A stretch of DNA of 64,000 nucleotides from Sphingomonas sp. LM7 (GTDB lineage: Bacteria > Pseudomonadota > Alphaproteobacteria > Sphingomonadales > Sphingomonadaceae), in NCBI RefSeq assembly GCF_002002925.1, contig NZ_CP019511.1, positions 4,006,501 through 4,070,500 of the forward strand. Reading direction: 5' to 3'. Positions within the stretch are counted from its first letter, which is position 1. Every line of letters starts with the position of its first letter. The position numbers and the translations under genes were made by a program. The notes under the pieces were generated by a model. That model saw nothing but the letters and a program-made list of their open reading frames with translations. It ran no database searches and was not told the origin of the DNA. Below, one piece after another: positions 60,795 to 64,000 of the stretch.

Positions 60795-62163
60795 AGGCTT
60801 CCCGGTATTTCTTCACGACGCGCAGCGCGACGATGTTGAGCAGCAGCGTGATCACGAACAAGGTCAACCCCAGCGCGAACGCCGCGAGCGTCTTGGGGCT
60901 GTCGAACTCGCTTTCGCCGGTGAGCAGGTCGACGATCTGCTTGGTGACGGTGGTCGCGCTCTCGAACGGGTTGAGCGTGATGTTGGCCGCGCCCGAGGCA
61001 GCCATCACCACGATCATCGTCTCGCCGATCGCGCGGCTGACCGCGAGCAGCACGCCTGCAACCACGCCCGGCAAAGCTGCAGGGATCAGCACGCGCGAAA
61101 TCGTCTCGCTGGTCGTCGCGCCCATCGCCAGGCTGCCGTCGCGCATCGCGGTGGGCACCGCGGCGATCGAATCGTCGGCCATCGACGACACGAACGGGAT
61201 GATCATCACCCCCATGACGAGGCCCGCGGCGAGGGCGCTTTCGGAGGAAGCGTAGGTGTAGCCGAAGGACACTGCGAGGTCGCGCACTGCCGGCGCGACG
61301 GTAAGCGCGGCGAAATAGCCATAGACCACGGTCGGCACGCCCGCGAGCATCTCGAGCGTCGGCTTCATCCACTTACGCACCGTCGGTGCGGCATATTGGG
61401 TGAGGTAGATCGCGCTCATCAGCCCGAACGGGATCGCTACGATCATCGCGATCACTGCGCCGATGAAGAAGGTGCCCCAGAACAGCGGCACTGCGCCGAG
61501 CGACTTTCCGGGATCGGCGGCGTCGATGACCTGCGGGCTCCAATGCGTGCCGAGCAGGAAGTCGGTGATCGGCACGTGCTGGAAGAAGCGCAGCGACTCC
61601 CACAGCAGCGACAGAAAGATGCCCAGAGTCGTCAGGATCGCGATCAGCGAGGCGACCAGCAGCAGCACCATCACCCCGCGCTCGGCCTGGGTCCGCGCCT
61701 GGAAGTTCGGGCGGACGCGGGTGAAGGCGAACGCCGCGCCGGCAAAGGCGAGCAGGATCGCAACGCCGGTGCCCATCCAGCCATAACGCGACTGCGCCGC
61801 GCGGGTGGGCGCGACCAATTGCTCGGCGACCGGATCGAACGCCGTCGCGCCGTCCTCATGCGCGACGCGCTTGGCCTCGGCGAGCAGCGCATTGCGCTCG
61901 AATTCGAACGTAGGGAGCTGCGCCGCGGCAGGATGCTCTAGCACCGCTTCCTTGACCAGCCCGGGGCTGATCGCGTTCCAGCCCGCGACGAACAGCAGCG
62001 CCGGCAATACCGTCCACATCGCGACGTACATGCCGTGCTGGCCGGGCAGCGAATGGAGCCGCTTGGCGCCGCCGCGGTCGAACCGGTTGGCGCGCGCGCG
62101 CGCGGTCAGCCAGCCGATCAGCCCGAGCCCGGCGATCAGGAAGACGAGCGCGAAGCCGTTCAT
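60787..62163 (-). CDS. pstC: Phosphate ABC transporter permease PstC
   Basis: A 458-residue permease. Two extra helices and a periplasmic domain in the first 150 residues precede the standard six; E. coli PstC has 319. The EAA-like loop is MRDGSLAMGATTSETISRVLIP. Start ATG 62163 overlaps the pstS stop by one base. Together with pstA it forms the phosphate channel. Confidence 0.96.
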   Translation of the reverse strand: MNGFALVFLIAGLGLIGWLTARARANRFDRGGAKRLHSLPGQHGMYVAMWTVLPALLFVAGWNAISPGLVKEAVLEHPAAAQLPTFEFERNALLAEAKRVAHEDGATAFDPVAEQLVAPTRAAQSRYGWMGTGVAILLAFAGAAFAFTRVRPNFQARTQAERGVMVLLLVASLIAILTTLGIFLSLLWESLRFFQHVPITDFLLGTHWSPQVIDAADPGKSLGAVPLFWGTFFIGAVIAMIVAIPFGLMSAIYLTQYAAPTVRKWMKPTLEMLAGVPTVVYGYFAALTVAPAVRDLAVSFGYTYASSESALAAGLVMGVMIIPFVSSMADDSIAAVPTAMRDGSLAMGATTSETISRVLIPAALPGVVAGVLLAVSRAIGETMIVVMAASGAANITLNPFESATTVTKQIVDLLTGESEFDSPKTLAAFALGLTLFVITLLLNIVALRVVKKYREAYE

Positions 62164-63236
62164 CAGTGCAGCCCCGCCGGATCGAGCGCGGTGCGCTGCG
62201 CCACCACCTGCGCCGAATGCGCGCGCAACGCGTCGGGTGCGGCGATCAGCCCGCGCTGGGTGAGCTTGCCCTTGGGCTCCCACATCGACGCATAGAGCGC
62301 GAGGAAATCGCTGAGCCCGGGCACCGCGCGCAGATGGCGCTTCTTGACGTAGAGGAACAGCGCCCGCGCGCCGGGGTAGGACCCGTCGGCGATGCTGGCA
62401 TAGCTCGGCGCGATGCCGTCGATCGGCACGCCGTGCAGCCGATCGATATTCTCCTCGAGATACGAATAGCCGAACACGCCGAGCGCATTGGGGTTCGCGG
62501 CAAGGCCCTGGACGATCAGATTGTCGTTCTCGCCCTTGTCGATATAGGGCCCGTCGTCGCGGATGCGCTTGCAGCGGCTGTCGTACGGCGCGGTGTCCTT
62601 GGCGGCCTTGAGCGCCTTGACCTGCGGATCCGCCGCGGCGCAGCCCGGCTCCATCACCAGCTCGACCAGCGCGTCGCGCGTGCCGCTGGTCGCCGGCGGG
62701 CCCATCACCTGGATCGGGAGGGCAGGGAGCGCCGGATTGACGTCGCGCCAGGTCCGCGCCGTGTTGGGCTTGCCGTTCGGATTTGCAGCGAGCGCCAGAT
62801 AGACGTCGCGTTTGCTCAGCGTCAGCCGCGGGCCGTTATTCGCCTCGGCCAGTGCGACGCCGTCGACGCCGATCTGGACTTCCATGATCTCGCCGACGCC
62901 GTTCTTCTGGCACAGCGCATATTCGGATTTCTTGATGCGCCGGCTGGAATTGGCGATGTCGGGATATTCCCAGCCCACCCCGTCGCAGAAGCGCTTCAGT
63001 CCCGCGCCGCTGCCGATCGATTCGACCACCGGCGCCTTGCGCCCGCCGCCCTGGTTGACGAAGGTCTCGGCGACGGCGGTGGTGAACGGATACACCGTCG
63101 ACGAGCCCACGACGCGGATCTCGCGCGCCGTGTTGCTGTCGCAGCCGGCGAGCGTGAGCGCCGCCGCTGCAATCAGGGCCAACCTGCCGAAAATGTCGCG
63201 AACTCCCGCATTACCCCGAGTCGTGCGCAACGGCAC
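62163..63236 (-). CDS. pstS: Phosphate-binding lipoprotein PstS
   Basis: A 357-residue periplasmic phosphate-binding protein. GTG start at 63236 gives a lipoprotein signal ending LTLAGC (Cys about residue 32). Phosphate-binding segments are GSSTVYPFTTAVAE and ESIGSGAGLKRFC with a Ser/Gly cluster, plus PPATSGTRDAL. First gene of the pst operon after phoR; a PHO box candidate lies upstream. Confidence 0.94.
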   Translation of the reverse strand: MPLRTTRGNAGVRDIFGRLALIAAAALTLAGCDSNTAREIRVVGSSTVYPFTTAVAETFVNQGGGRKAPVVESIGSGAGLKRFCDGVGWEYPDIANSSRRIKKSEYALCQKNGVGEIMEVQIGVDGVALAEANNGPRLTLSKRDVYLALAANPNGKPNTARTWRDVNPALPALPIQVMGPPATSGTRDALVELVMEPGCAAADPQVKALKAAKDTAPYDSRCKRIRDDGPYIDKGENDNLIVQGLAANPNALGVFGYSYLEENIDRLHGVPIDGIAPSYASIADGSYPGARALFLYVKKRHLRAVPGLSDFLALYASMWEPKGKLTQRGLIAAPDALRAHSAQVVAQRTALDPAGLH

Positions 63237-63259
63237 GCAAGCCGCCTCTCTTTCAGTCC

Positions 63260-63279
63260 GGTTACGCCTTTATGACACT
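63260..63279 (-). promoter_or_regulatory. Candidate PHO box upstream of pstS
   Basis: On the minus strand the sequence begins AGTGTCATAAAGGCGTAACC, with TGTCAT close to the PHO-box half-site CTGTCAT and a weaker second half (CGTAAC) 11 bases on. It overlaps the phoR stop codon, 24-43 bases upstream of the pstS start, so a pst promoter would overlap the phoR end. Confidence 0.45.
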
Positions 63280-64000
63280 CGGCGGACCGGGAGCAGCATC
63301 GTCACCGTGGTGCCCTTGCCGACGATGCTGGTAATATCGAGCCGGCCGCGGTGCCGCTCGACGATGTGCTTGACGATCGCCAGGCCCAGCCCGGTGCCGC
63401 CCAGCGACCGGCTGCGCCCCGAATCGACGCGATAGAAGCGCTCGGTCAGCCGCGGCAGATGCTGCGCCGGGATGCCTTCGCCTTCGTCGGAAACGGTCAG
63501 GCGCACCATCGCCTCGCCTTCGGGCTGGAGCGTCACCGTCACCGGCGTGCCCTCGCGGCCATATTTCATCGCATTGCCGATGACATTGTGGAGCAGCTGG
63601 CTGAGCTGGGTCGGATCGCCCGCGACCGGCGCGACATCGGCGATCTGGGTGACGAGGTCGGCGGCGCGCGGGCTGCCCGAAAGCTCGACCGTGACTTGCT
63701 GGGTCAGCTCGGCCAGGTCGACTGCCTTGTCGGGAATGCGGTATTTCTCGGCTTCGATCCGGCTCAGCGAAATCAGGTCCTCGATCAGCCGCTGCATCCG
63801 CTGCGCCTCGCCGAACACGATCTTGAGGAAGCGGCCGCGCGTTTCGGGATCGTCGCCGGCATCCTCGCGCAGCGTCTCGACATAGCCGAGCATCGACGCG
63901 AGCGGGGTGCGCAGCTCGTGGCTGGCATTGGCGACGAAATCGACGCGCATCCGCTCGGCGGCATAGCTGCCGGTGCGATCGACCAGATGGACGACGCGGC
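63270..64000 (-). CDS. phoR: Phosphate-regulon sensor histidine kinase PhoR, C-terminal part
   Basis: The 3' end of a sensor kinase; the N-terminus with its sensor region is beyond the right edge. The dimerisation domain has FVANASHELRTPLASMLGY (phosphorylated His). ATP-binding N box HNVIGNAMKYG, G1 VSDEGEGIP, F box YRVDSGRS and G2 GGTGLGLAIVKHI are complete. Gene order with pst and phoB supports PhoR. Confidence 0.9.
   Translation of the reverse strand, partial: RVVHLVDRTGSYAAERMRVDFVANASHELRTPLASMLGYVETLREDAGDDPETRGRFLKIVFGEAQRMQRLIEDLISLSRIEAEKYRIPDKAVDLAELTQQVTVELSGSPRAADLVTQIADVAPVAGDPTQLSQLLHNVIGNAMKYGREGTPVTVTLQPEGEAMVRLTVSDEGEGIPAQHLPRLTERFYRVDSGRSRSLGGTGLGLAIVKHIVERHRGRLDITSIVGKGTTVTMLLPVRRVS

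Overview
The window is a gene-dense, high-GC chromosomal segment of an alphaproteobacterium, most likely a sphingomonad (Sphingomonas or a close relative). Pointers are the fused ThiS-ThiG, the MucR-family regulator, the DUF1476 (F1-ATPase zeta-type inhibitor) gene, the DUF2794 and FYDLN-acid families, the alphaproteobacterial pst-pho order and the dispersed GC-rich inverted repeats. Almost everything is housekeeping or core metabolism. No CRISPR array, prophage, insertion sequence or secretion system is visible. The species call is an inference from gene content; no database was searched.

Layout. 1-9.6 kb: phospholipase D fragment, ArsC-like reductase, secreted S9 peptidase, accB-accC, aroQ, thiSG, a methyltransferase, CsbD and a TPP enzyme. 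9.7-13.4 kb: a CoA-transferase operon whose A and B subunits are separated by a lipoprotein phosphatase and a small membrane protein. 13.4-20.4 kb: ferritin-like protein, epimerase, di-haem cytochrome c, leuC-(small ORF)-leuD-quinone reductase, then DUF1476-BolA-monothiol glutaredoxin. 20.9-22.8 kb: a BlaI/BlaR1-like repressor-protease pair behind a nested palindrome. 23-30 kb: MBL hydrolase, DUF4230, nadA, a ParD-like gene overlapping map, dinB, nadC. 30-37.3 kb: DUF4112, lipoprotein SBP, tRNA-Leu, ihfB, rpsA, cmk, aroA, FYDLN protein, tRNA-Ala.

37.3-38.7 kb is the only clear accessory patch: directly downstream of tRNA-Ala(GGC) lie decayed pieces of two unrelated site-specific recombinases (a large serine recombinase and a P4-type tyrosine integrase) flanking one intact small gene. 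This looks like the scar of a lost genomic island.

39-45.5 kb: MucR regulator, then an iron-uptake operon (TonB-dependent receptor, DUF3649, PepSY, DUF3325) and a LacI regulator. 45.6-51.9 kb: lysophospholipid-type MFS transporter, pgsA-moaD-moaE, and the peroxide module oxyR-ahpF-ahpC. 52-57.3 kb: TSUP exporter divergent from cysE, DUF2794, cupin, DUF2157, SDR and a secreted low-complexity protein. 57.3-64 kb: the complete phosphate regulon phoR(partial)-pstS-pstC-pstA-pstB-phoU-phoB, all on the minus strand with TGATG-type start/stop overlaps.

I did not find a convincing wholly new system. The best leads are the recombinase graveyard at tRNA-Ala, the ParD-like gene translationally overlapping map, the interrupted CoA-transferase operon, the ThiS-ThiG fusion with a buried GG motif, and several unassigned palindromic operators (upstream of blaI, mucR, the iron receptor and ahpC).
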